The position numbers and the translations under genes were made by a program. From Verrucomicrobiota bacterium (GTDB taxonomy: Bacteria > Verrucomicrobiota > Verrucomicrobiia > Palsa-1439): DNA of 54,346 nucleotides. The DNA lies in contig VHCW01000023.1 of assembly GCA_016871575.1 (NCBI GenBank), positions 1 to 54,346 on the forward strand. The letters run 5' to 3'. Under the pieces are notes generated by a model. That model did no database searches and was not told the DNA's origin. It saw only the letters and a program-made list of their open reading frames with translations. Shown piece after piece: positions 1 to 7,187 of this stretch (its first letter is position 1; every line of letters begins with the position of its first letter).

Positions 1-2
1 TG

Positions 3-107
3 CGGCTGTTGGCAGCGGACGGCGCTGATGATTGGCTGCCCGCGCAACGCGAGCGATTGACCACCGATGTTCCCGCCCTTCTGCGCCTCATCCAAGCCAA
101 ATTATGA
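3..107 (+). CDS. C-terminal end of an unidentified protein (partial)
   Basis: A reading frame enters from the left edge and stays open for 34 codons to a TGA at 105-107. The residues (RLLAADGADDWLP... ending in LLRLIQAKL) look like ordinary coding sequence, but I do not recognise a family. The last codons overlap the stop of the convergent truncated kinase by six bases, so a rearrangement junction probably lies close to this gene's end. It could also be a chance open frame, because only 105 bases are visible. Confidence 0.4.
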   Translation, partial: RLLAADGADDWLPAQRERLTTDVPALLRLIQAKL

Positions 108-533
108 ACTCAAAACAAAAAGCCCTGGTGCAAAGCCAATCGCATCGCAAATCTTCTGGAACACCGTCAACAACTGGCCGAGCGAATACTGCGATGAGGG
201 CGCACTCAACACATGTTTCAGCGTAACGCCCTTGATGAGTTTCATCGTGTAAAACAACCGCCCCTGCTCGTCCACGCCCAGTTCATGCACCGGCACAATG
301 CCGGGATGTTCCAGTTGCGCCGTGACCTGCGCCTCCTCGACAAACCGCAACACTTGCACGCCCGACACCGGCCCCTCCGCGGCCATCACCTTCATCGCCA
401 CCGCGCGACGCAGATTCTGGTCGTGGGCCGAAAGAATCAACCCCATGCCGCCGCGCGCCACCTCGCCACCAACCTCGTAGTTGCGCGGCTTCTTCAACGG
501 CTCGACGGCTGCATTGACTGTCTCATTCGCCAT
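102..533 (-). pseudogene. Truncated serine/threonine protein kinase, N-terminal lobe only
   Basis: The 143-residue product begins at the ATG at 533 and carries a bacterial Hanks-type kinase N-lobe. Visible are the glycine-rich loop (GEVARGGMG, about residues 23-31), the ATP-binding lysine in VAMKVM (about residue 48), a candidate helix-C glutamate near residue 66, and the hinge region FYTMKLIKG. Homology stops at ICDAIGFA, just before the catalytic loop HRDLKP should appear. The frame then runs into nine unrelated residues and a TAA. Kinase catalysis is therefore impossible. The promoter is intact (separate entry), so a fragment may still be made. The truncation looks like a deletion or recombination that joined the kinase to the tail of the plus-strand gene at the window edge. 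Confidence 0.75.
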
Positions 534-545
534 ACTGGAGCGGCG

Positions 546-575
546 AATATGCCCCGTCGTGTCGCAACACGTCAA
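546..575 (-). promoter_or_regulatory. Promoter of the truncated kinase
   Basis: On the minus strand, TTGACG (570-575) and CATATT (546-551) are separated by 18 nt. The -10 box ends 12 nt before the ATG at 533, leaving a very short leader without a Shine-Dalgarno. It is back-to-back with the aminotransferase promoter in the 84-bp divergent gap. Confidence 0.5.
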
Positions 576-582
576 GGCAGCA

Positions 583-611
583 TTGAGCGCCGGTGATCTC
601 TCTGGCATACT
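583..611 (+). promoter_or_regulatory. Promoter of the class V aminotransferase gene, probably leaderless
   Basis: TTGAGC (583-588), a 17-nt spacer, then CATACT (606-611). Only 6 nt separate the -10 box from the ATG at 618, and there is no Shine-Dalgarno. This favours 618 over the in-frame GTG at 612, which abuts the -10 box. Confidence 0.55.
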
Positions 612-617
612 GTGCCC

Positions 618-1820
618 ATGAAATTCGAATCGTTCGCCGAACACTGGACGCTCGATCCGTCCGTCGCCTTCCTCAATCACGGCTCCTTTGGCGCCTGCCC
701 GCTCGCCGTCCTCAGCGCGCAACAACAGTTCCGCGACCGCATGGAAACCAATCCCGTGCAATTCCTCGCACGCGAACTCGAACCGTTGCTCGACGCCTCG
801 CGCGCGCGCCTCGCGACGCTCGTGCACACCGACCTGCGCAACCTCGCGTTCACACACAACGCCACCACTGCCGTCAACGCCGTCGTTCGCTCCCTTGAGT
901 TCCGGCCCGGCGACGAGATTCTCACCACCAGCCACGATTACAACGCGTGCCGCAACGCCCTGAAAGAAGTCGCCCGACGCGCCCGCGCTCGCGTCGTCAT
1001 TGCCGCGCCTCCGTTTCCGCTACGCACCGAAGACCAAGTCGTCAAGGCCATTCTCGCTTCCGTGACCAAGCGAACCCGGCTCGCCATGCTCGATCACATC
1101 ACCAGTTCCACGGCGCTCGTCTTTCCCATCGCGCGCCTGATTCGCGAACTGGAATCGCGCGGCATTGACACGCTCGTGGACGGCGCACACGCGCCGGGCA
1201 TGGTCTCGCTCGACCTCGATGTATTGCGTCCCGCCTACTACACCGGCAACTGCCACAAGTGGTTGTGCGCCCCCAAAGGCGCCGCGTTCCTTTACGCGCG
1301 TCCCGACCGCCAAAAACGCATCTTCCCAACCACCGTCAGCCACGGTTACAGCAAAGCATGGCCGGGCCGGAACATGTTTCACACCCGGTTCGACTGGGTC
1401 GGCACGATTGACCCGACACCGTGGCTGTGCATCGGCAATGCCATTGACTTCTGCAATTCGCTCTTGCCCGGCGGCCTGCCATCGCTGATGGAGCGCAACC
1501 ACTGGCTCGCCATCGAGGCGCGGCGGCTCTTGTGCGCGGCGCTCGATATTGATCCGCCGTGTCCGGAGAAAATGCTGGGCGCAATGGCCACGTTATCCTT
1601 GCCCGCCATCTTCCAACCCATGTCCAGTACCGTGAAAGACCCTCTTTACCGCTTGGACCCGGTGCACGTGGCGCTCCACGAACAGTACAAGATCGAGGTG
1701 CCCATCATGCGCTGGGGAAAACCCAAACGCCGATACTTCCGCGTCAGCGCCCAAGCGTACAACTCAATCGCCGACTACGAGCGCCTTGCATCGGCGTTGC
1801 AATCGCTCGCCGGCTACTGA
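618..1820 (+). CDS. Class V aminotransferase, isopenicillin-N-epimerase-like
   Basis: A 400-residue PLP-dependent fold-type I enzyme. The start LNHGSFGACP resembles the isopenicillin N epimerase branch of class V aminotransferases. The PLP-ring aspartate lies in DGAHAPG (about residues 188-194), and the Schiff-base lysine is K214 in GNCHKW. Length and motif order fit an intact enzyme. Members of this branch act on amino acids as epimerases, desulfurases or lyases, and the substrate here cannot be read from sequence. The ATG at 618 is chosen because a good promoter ends 6 nt upstream. The gene is monocistronic and converges on the isomerase-like gene, with only 11 nt between the stops. Confidence 0.88.
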   Translation: MKFESFAEHWTLDPSVAFLNHGSFGACPLAVLSAQQQFRDRMETNPVQFLARELEPLLDASRARLATLVHTDLRNLAFTHNATTAVNAVVRSLEFRPGDEILTTSHDYNACRNALKEVARRARARVVIAAPPFPLRTEDQVVKAILASVTKRTRLAMLDHITSSTALVFPIARLIRELESRGIDTLVDGAHAPGMVSLDLDVLRPAYYTGNCHKWLCAPKGAAFLYARPDRQKRIFPTTVSHGYSKAWPGRNMFHTRFDWVGTIDPTPWLCIGNAIDFCNSLLPGGLPSLMERNHWLAIEARRLLCAALDIDPPCPEKMLGAMATLSLPAIFQPMSSTVKDPLYRLDPVHVALHEQYKIEVPIMRWGKPKRRYFRVSAQAYNSIADYERLASALQSLAGY

Positions 1821-1831
1821 GAACGAGTTGC

Positions 1832-2665
1832 CTACCATTTCACTTCGCGCAGGAACTTCAGGCTCTGCGGCAATTGTTCGTGAACGGTTGGCGATTCGTC
1901 CTCGATGAAATAGTATTTCACGCCGATTTTTTGTGCGGCGCGCAAGACGGCGGGATAATCCACTTGTCCCGTGCCCAACGGCACGTCGTTGGTTTTATCC
2001 GTCTTTCCACTGAGGCTGCCGGTGGGCACGCCTTTTTTCAGGTCTTTCAGGTGCAGCAACTGCCAGCGTGAACCGTATTTTTCCAACAACTTCACCGGGT
2101 CCTGTCCGGGGAAAACGGTCCAGAGCACGTCCATTTGGTAAAACACGGTCTTCGGATCGGTCAATTCCATCAGCAAATCGAACAACGTGCCGTTGCCGTG
2201 CGGCACAAACTCGAAGCCGTGGTTGTGGTAGAAGAACTTGATGCCGTGCTTGGCGAGAGCGGCCCCGGCTTTATTGAAAACCTCAGCGATGTCCCGGCAC
2301 TGCTTCTCATCGAGGGGCGGCTTGTGGCCTGCCCACGCGCAGCCGGCGTATTTCAAACCAAGCGCCTTGGCGTCGCGCGCGACGGCTTCGGGGTCCTTGC
2401 GATATTGGTCGTAGGGAAAATGTCCAGCGATGGCGACGAGGCCGTTGGCCGCGAGCAGTTTCTTGAATTCTTCGGGTGAAAGTCCGTACGTGCCTGCGAG
2501 TTCGACTTCGCGGAAACCGTATTCCTTAACTTTCTTGAGAGTGCCGGGCACGTCATTCTTGAAGTCCTCGCGGAGACTGTAAAGTTGCAGTCCCGGCATG
2601 CCGCGAAACGAACCGGCAAATGCATTGATGGTCAATACGGTAAGACAAAGCAGAATGGTTTTCAT
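1832..2665 (-). CDS. Exported sugar phosphate isomerase/epimerase-like TIM-barrel protein
   Basis: A 277-residue protein with an N-terminal signal peptide (MKTILLCLTVLTINAFAG) followed by a xylose-isomerase-like/AP-endonuclease-2 TIM barrel. Candidate metal and substrate residues are H147 and H149 in FYHNHGFEF, D179 in YQMDVLW, H205 in LLHLKDL, and E255/E257 in FIEDES. Many PVC bacteria encode such secreted barrels, presumably acting on sugars in the periplasm; the substrate is unknown. The start at 2665 is supported by the signal peptide and by a -10 box 7 nt upstream. It is transcribed divergently from the 1212-residue heme/propeller gene through overlapping promoters. Confidence 0.88.
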   Translation of the reverse strand: MKTILLCLTVLTINAFAGSFRGMPGLQLYSLREDFKNDVPGTLKKVKEYGFREVELAGTYGLSPEEFKKLLAANGLVAIAGHFPYDQYRKDPEAVARDAKALGLKYAGCAWAGHKPPLDEKQCRDIAEVFNKAGAALAKHGIKFFYHNHGFEFVPHGNGTLFDLLMELTDPKTVFYQMDVLWTVFPGQDPVKLLEKYGSRWQLLHLKDLKKGVPTGSLSGKTDKTNDVPLGTGQVDYPAVLRAAQKIGVKYYFIEDESPTVHEQLPQSLKFLREVKW

Positions 2666-2672
2666 GCGGGGT

Positions 2673-2701
2673 AGTATAGCAGGTCTTGCCTTTGGTGCAA
2701 A
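2673..2701 (-). promoter_or_regulatory. Promoter of the exported isomerase-like gene, probably leaderless
   Basis: Minus strand TTTGCA (2696-2701), 17-nt spacer, TATACT (2673-2678), then 7 nt to the ATG at 2665. It overlaps the opposite-facing promoter of the 2720 gene, so both cannot be occupied by polymerase at once. An inverted repeat CTTTG-gtg-CAAAG (2690-2702) lies in the shared part and is a candidate operator. Confidence 0.6.
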
Positions 2702-2713
2702 GATGCTTACTAT
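2686..2713 (+). promoter_or_regulatory. Promoter of the HEAT/propeller/heme gene, probably leaderless
   Basis: TTGCCT (2686-2691), 16-nt spacer, TACTAT (2708-2713), then 6 nt to the ATG at 2720. No Shine-Dalgarno is present. The promoter interleaves with the minus-strand promoter at 2673-2701. Confidence 0.5.
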
Positions 2714-2719
2714 GCGGCC

Positions 2720-5700
2720 ATGCTTTTCGCCCTGATTGCTTTGCTCGCGGCATGTCCGTACGACCAACAAGTCGCGGAACAGACCGCCAAGCTTGCTGCG
2801 CCAAAATCGGAGCATCGCGCCGCGGCCGCATCGGCGCTCGGTTTTCTCCGCGCGTATGCCGGGGCGGATGCGCTGGCCAAGGCGTTGCGCGATGAATCGG
2901 CAGTCGTACGCCGCAACGCGGCGCTCTCGCTCGGTTGGTGCGGCGGACGCGCGCACGTCAAGGCGTTGCTTGATGCGCTGGACGACGAAGACTGGACGGT
3001 TCGCCAGTCGGCATGGGTCGCGCTGACCAATATTACCGGCATGGAGTTTCCCTTCGATGCCTTCAAACCCGACCCGCAACCGTGGCGCGCATGGTGGGCG
3101 ACTGTCCCGGCAGACCGTCCGCCGCGCGAGGTGCTGGCGTTGATCCACGCGGAAGCGGAGTCGCACAACTTGGCGGCCGGTTGCGCTGTGACAGCCTCGA
3201 GCACCTACAAAGGGCCGCCGAACGTGGTGACCGACGGCAACACGGCAACATTCTGGCAGACCAAGAACGTCAAGTTCCCGCAATCATGCACGCTCGATCT
3301 CGGCGCAGTGCAGACGGTCGGCTGTGTGGTCGTGCAACAGTATGCCACCGGCTATTGCATGACGGATGCGGCGGTGTCGTTGAGCGCCGATGGCAAAACG
3401 TTCCGGGACGTATGGCGCACCAAGGCGAAAACACCAGCGCAACTTGTAGTGACGTTCGGGCCGCAAGAAGCCCGGTTCGTGCGGATCACATCGTTTGCAA
3501 ACGAACGCGCGCTCTACCCGACGACTTTCCGCGAAATTGAGGTGTATGCAACGCAGCCATCAGTATCGCGCGCTGACCTCGGCAGCACCGAGCGCGCCGT
3601 GCGCGCGCTGGGCGCGCTGGGCGGCGAGGGCGCCAGCGAGGCGGTCGCCCGCGTGTTGCGACCGTACCGCCAACGCGAAACTGTTTCGCCGGAGCAATCC
3701 TCGCTGGTGCAGGTCGCTTTGCGGAGCTTGGGGCGGTTGCGCGATCCTGCGACATTCCCGTTGTTGCTGGCGTTTCTCGACAATACGCAATGGGCGCGCT
3801 ACGCGGCGGATGCGCTCGGCGATTTCGGCGGCGAACGGGCGGCAACGGCGTTGCTCGCGCGTTACCCGCTCTACGCGCGCGACATCAACGGCAAGAATCC
3901 GCAACGGGTGCCGCCCGATGATCATCCGGGCTTTGAATCGCTCGACCGGATGTACGAAACGCCCTTCCAGTTCATTTCGGCGCTGGCGCGACTCCCCGTG
4001 CCAAAGGCGGAACTGGCAAAGCTTGCGCCGCTGATCCTCGCCAATCTGCCGAGTGATTTTGACGGCGCAGTGTTGTATGAACCCGAGGCGTGCCAGTTGA
4101 TCACGGCGCATCTGCTCCGCGAAGCCGGGCTGTTTGAGGCGGCGCGCGACACGGCGCTGGCGGAATTCGGTATCAACGCGCCTGTGCACGAGGCTTTCGC
4201 CGCGCTGGCGAAACGAAAACACGTGGATCTGCCGCTGGCAGCGCACTGGTTGCCGATGCTCGGCGCGACACCGGAGTTGTTGGAGCACACCAACGGCTGG
4301 GTCCGTCTCAACGCAGCCAAGGCGATGATGTTCGCCAAAGCGACGAACACGGCAGATCGGATCGCCGCCATTCTGGCCAAGTCAAAGACGGAATCGGAAC
4401 ACGGCTATTTTGGCGGATTCCTGTTTGAGACGAAAGCGCCGCAAGGCCAAGACGAGCACCACGATCCGCCGCCGCGCTGGCGCGAGGCGTTCACGCGGGC
4501 GCTTGGCCGGCTTGGCGGCGCGCGACACGTCGGCTTGTTGACGAAGCTGCTGAACGACGAGCGGAACGCTCTGGAGATCCAGTACGCGGCAGCCGTTTCG
4601 CTTGATGAGATCGGCACAAAGGAAGCCGTGGCGGCGTTGCGGGAGGCTGAAACGAAACATCCGTTCCACAGCGTGCGGATGGTGGCGCGCGAGGCGTTGT
4701 GGAGACGGGGGACGGCAGTTGTAGTGGCCGCCGTCCCCGGCGGCCCGGTGCGCCCAGCGCCCGTGGACGGGCGCCGCTACAACGACGGTGGCATCGTCTT
4801 CATCAAGGGACCGAACAAAATGCCGAACCGATTCCAGATTGATCAGTGGCGGCAAACGTACTCGACGACGGATTCTGGGCCGACCTACCGGCTCGGGTGG
4901 AATCTGTTCGTGCTCCGCGATGGCAACGCAACGCCGTTGACGAATTTCAAGGATGGCTGGGTCGCTGACTGCGAAGTCTCGGCGGACGGCACACGCGTGT
5001 TGTTTGCCCGGCGCGGCGGCGACAACGACCCGTGGTGGCACGTCTGGGAGATCAACGCCGACGGCACGGGATTGCGTCAGTTGACGCGCGGCCCGTATCA
5101 CGATGTGCAGCCGAATTACCTCAACGACGGTCGCATCGTTTTCTCGTCCACGCGCATCGGGATGCGCGACGAATATCACGGCTACCCAGCCACGGGATTG
5201 ACCGTCATGAACGCCGACGGCAGCGACGTTCACTGCATTGCATTCAACCTCGGCCGCGACAACGAACCATCGCTGCTGCCCGACGGACGGATTCTGTTCA
5301 GCCGGCTGGAGTTGTTTTACTCGCGGCTGAAGACGGAACTGACCGTGCAGGCGGTCTTCCCTGACGGCACGAAGAACGTGACGTTGTACGGTCCCGAACG
5401 ACGCGCCTTGTGGCGTCAGGTCACCGTCCAATCGGGCGAAAAAGGCTGGGGCGAAGCGCCCTCGCGCCACCGCGTGCTCCGCCTCACGCAGCCGCAGCCG
5501 TTCGATGGCGAACGTATCTTGGTGGCGACCACCGGCGGATTGACGCTGCTCGGACCGGGACGTTACCGCGAGGAGTTTGTGCCGCACGACAAGAAATTTG
5601 CCGTGACGACGCCGTTCCCGTTTGGTGACGGGCGGATTTTGTGCGCCGCCGTGGAGAAAGCGGCGTCGAAGGACGAAGGGAATCTTGGCCTCTACGAAAT

Positions 5701-6358
5701 GGATGCGGCCACCGGAATAATGACGCTGTTGTACCGCGATCCTGCCGCGGCGTCATTTGAAGCGCGCCCGTTGCGGGCACGAAACCTCGGCCCGGTGCTC
5801 TCTAATGATCCTCAGGCCCGAAGCCGGGACTACACGGCGCAATTGATTTGCGGCTCGGTGACAATCACACAATTGCCATTGGTGGCCGGCCGCGGCAAAC
5901 TGGTGCGCGTGATCGAGGGGATGCCGATTGTCGGGCGGCACCACACGCACAACAGTCACGGCACGCAGGCGTGGAAAAATCACGTCGGCACCGCCGCGCG
6001 CATCCTCGGCACCGTGCCGTTGGCGGCGGACGGTTCGTTCAACCTCGAAGTGCCGGCGGACCGGCTCGTGCACTTGCAGGTGCTCGACAGCGACCGACGG
6101 GTTGTCGGCAACCAACTCATCTGGATGTACGGTCGCCCCGGCGAAAAGAAGAGTTGCGTTGGCTGCCACGAGACGCCAAACACGGCATTTGGAAAAGCAG
6201 GCGTCCCAGCCGCCGCGCGCGTGCTCCCCGTGCCGGCGTTGCCGTTGGGGGACGATTTCCTGTACCGCGCCAAGGCATGGCAGAAAGGCGAGTTGAAGGA
6301 AGCCACCGAGGAACGCACACGAACCGCCGGCGCAGTAAACCTGTTGGGACGCCAATAA
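2720..6358 (+). CDS. Exported multidomain protein: HEAT repeats, F5/8C domain, beta-propeller, heme-binding HZS-alpha-like C-terminus
   Basis: A 1212-residue protein with a short hydrophobic N-terminus that probably directs export. HEAT-like repeats cover about residues 30-110. A discoidin (F5/8 type C) domain covers about 150-270, with the typical ASSTYKG, VTDGNTATFW and ARFVRITSF segments. More HEAT repeats run to about 660. A TolB/PD40-type propeller covers about 690-1010 (repeated DGRIxFSS, NADGSD). The C-terminal region resembles the middle domain of the hydrazine synthase alpha subunit and ends with one c-type heme motif CVGCH (C1146, C1149, H1150). The function is unknown; a periplasmic redox or polysaccharide-related role is inference. 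A 66-bp palindromic element encodes residues 667-688, exactly in the linker between the second HEAT block and the propeller. The gene is monocistronic and converges on the next gene with 9 nt between stops. Confidence 0.85.
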   Translation: MLFALIALLAACPYDQQVAEQTAKLAAPKSEHRAAAASALGFLRAYAGADALAKALRDESAVVRRNAALSLGWCGGRAHVKALLDALDDEDWTVRQSAWVALTNITGMEFPFDAFKPDPQPWRAWWATVPADRPPREVLALIHAEAESHNLAAGCAVTASSTYKGPPNVVTDGNTATFWQTKNVKFPQSCTLDLGAVQTVGCVVVQQYATGYCMTDAAVSLSADGKTFRDVWRTKAKTPAQLVVTFGPQEARFVRITSFANERALYPTTFREIEVYATQPSVSRADLGSTERAVRALGALGGEGASEAVARVLRPYRQRETVSPEQSSLVQVALRSLGRLRDPATFPLLLAFLDNTQWARYAADALGDFGGERAATALLARYPLYARDINGKNPQRVPPDDHPGFESLDRMYETPFQFISALARLPVPKAELAKLAPLILANLPSDFDGAVLYEPEACQLITAHLLREAGLFEAARDTALAEFGINAPVHEAFAALAKRKHVDLPLAAHWLPMLGATPELLEHTNGWVRLNAAKAMMFAKATNTADRIAAILAKSKTESEHGYFGGFLFETKAPQGQDEHHDPPPRWREAFTRALGRLGGARHVGLLTKLLNDERNALEIQYAAAVSLDEIGTKEAVAALREAETKHPFHSVRMVAREALWRRGTAVVVAAVPGGPVRPAPVDGRRYNDGGIVFIKGPNKMPNRFQIDQWRQTYSTTDSGPTYRLGWNLFVLRDGNATPLTNFKDGWVADCEVSADGTRVLFARRGGDNDPWWHVWEINADGTGLRQLTRGPYHDVQPNYLNDGRIVFSSTRIGMRDEYHGYPATGLTVMNADGSDVHCIAFNLGRDNEPSLLPDGRILFSRLELFYSRLKTELTVQAVFPDGTKNVTLYGPERRALWRQVTVQSGEKGWGEAPSRHRVLRLTQPQPFDGERILVATTGGLTLLGPGRYREEFVPHDKKFAVTTPFPFGDGRILCAAVEKAASKDEGNLGLYEMDAATGIMTLLYRDPAAASFEARPLRARNLGPVLSNDPQARSRDYTAQLICGSVTITQLPLVAGRGKLVRVIEGMPIVGRHHTHNSHGTQAWKNHVGTAARILGTVPLAADGSFNLEVPADRLVHLQVLDSDRRVVGNQLIWMYGRPGEKKSCVGCHETPNTAFGKAGVPAAARVLPVPALPLGDDFLYRAKAWQKGELKEATEERTRTAGAVNLLGRQ
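4718..4783. repeat. 66-bp in-frame double-hairpin palindromic element
   Basis: Terminal inverted repeats GTTGTAG (4718-4724) and CTACAAC (4777-4783) enclose two hairpins. Hairpin A is GGCCGCC/GGCGGCC with a 6-nt loop (4726-4745). Hairpin B is GCGCCCG/CGGGCGC with a 4-nt loop (4757-4774). The element is 22 codons long and keeps the frame. Its length and plan match the element at 53632-53697 although the bases differ, so both look like members of a dispersed palindromic repeat family that can land in coding sequence. Confidence 0.7.
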
Positions 6359-6367
6359 GTCCTTGTT

Positions 6368-7147
6368 TTACCTTGTCACGGTGAACGTGCTGCTGGCGGA
6401 AGCGGAGACCGCCCATTGACGCGAGCCATCGGCGCCCACCAGTTCCACAGCGTCAATCTCTTCCCTGCCGGGATTTCGGCTGGTGTCGAGATAGACCCGA
6501 ATCGTTTTCGCAATGATGCCGCGCGGCGCTTCGAACGATGAATCATGCGGGGCAACGCCTGGTTCCTCGACTCCCTGCCAGAGGGTAATTTCGCGCCCGT
6601 CATCCAGCACGGCGGCGACTTGGATGACAGCGCCGGGATGATTGGTTTCCCGCACTCGGACCCGGGCAATCTCGACTGCGCGTTCGTAGCCGAGTTGGAT
6701 CCATTCGAGACCGGCATTCTGTTCGGCGGGCGCCCACGCCGTCGGATGGTTGCCGGCAGTCATGGTATCGGGTTCGCCGAGAAGTTGTTCAGCCCCCCAC
6801 GGACGTCGGGTTGTTTTTTCAGTCGCGGCATGGAGTCGGTATAATTCGTTGATCGTCTGGTTCAACAATTCGTCTGTCCGCTGTTGTTGTCGTTCCAGCC
6901 CGGCAACATAGGTTTTGACGGCGGTGAGTTCTTGCTGCAGGTACGGAATCACACGCGTCATCTGGTCGGCGGAGCCGACATCGGTGCTACCGATTGGGGG
7001 CGGTGCCGCGAGAGCAGCGCGCAACGCGTCCACATCAGCGGCCAGGCGATAGGAGCGCCAGAGGATGGCAGTGCCAAGCGCCACGATGAGAACAGCGGCG
7101 ACAACTTGCAACGGCTTGGCGAACAACGGCTGTGGCGTGGTCGTCAT
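6368..7147 (-). CDS. Membrane-anchored coiled-coil protein with discoidin-like C-terminal domain
   Basis: A 259-residue protein of unknown function. One transmembrane segment (about residues 12-30, VVAAVLIVALGTAILW) is followed by a helical, probably coiled-coil stretch to about residue 110 with many Gln and Leu. A C-terminal beta domain of about 140 residues resembles F5/8-type C modules (GLEWIQLGYERAVEIARVRV, AKTIRVYLDTSRNPG, IDAVELVG). The N-in topology places the C-terminal domain outside the cytoplasm. The start at 7147 is chosen because a near-consensus promoter ends 9 nt upstream; an in-frame start at 7198 would read through that promoter and overlap mfd. It may partner the discoidin-containing neighbour, but that is inference. 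Confidence 0.75.
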   Translation of the reverse strand: MTTTPQPLFAKPLQVVAAVLIVALGTAILWRSYRLAADVDALRAALAAPPPIGSTDVGSADQMTRVIPYLQQELTAVKTYVAGLERQQQRTDELLNQTINELYRLHAATEKTTRRPWGAEQLLGEPDTMTAGNHPTAWAPAEQNAGLEWIQLGYERAVEIARVRVRETNHPGAVIQVAAVLDDGREITLWQGVEEPGVAPHDSSFEAPRGIIAKTIRVYLDTSRNPGREEIDAVELVGADGSRQWAVSASASSTFTVTR

Positions 7148-7156
7148 TTGATCAAG

Positions 7157-7185
7157 AGTATCTTGCGAATGACGGTTCGTGTCAA
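7157..7185 (-). promoter_or_regulatory. Near-consensus sigma-70-type promoter of the anchored discoidin-like gene, leaderless
   Basis: Minus strand TTGACA (7180-7185), 17-nt spacer, GATACT (7157-7162), then exactly 9 nt to the ATG at 7147. The promoter begins just before the mfd stop codon (7188). With normal start-site spacing the transcript would begin within a few nucleotides of the ATG. Confidence 0.75.
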
Positions 7186-7187
7186 TG

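Noticed and set aside
2666-3283. Extension of the exported isomerase-like gene to 3283
   Set aside because: The extension runs antisense through the start of the HEAT/propeller gene and lacks homology. The signal peptide begins at 2665.
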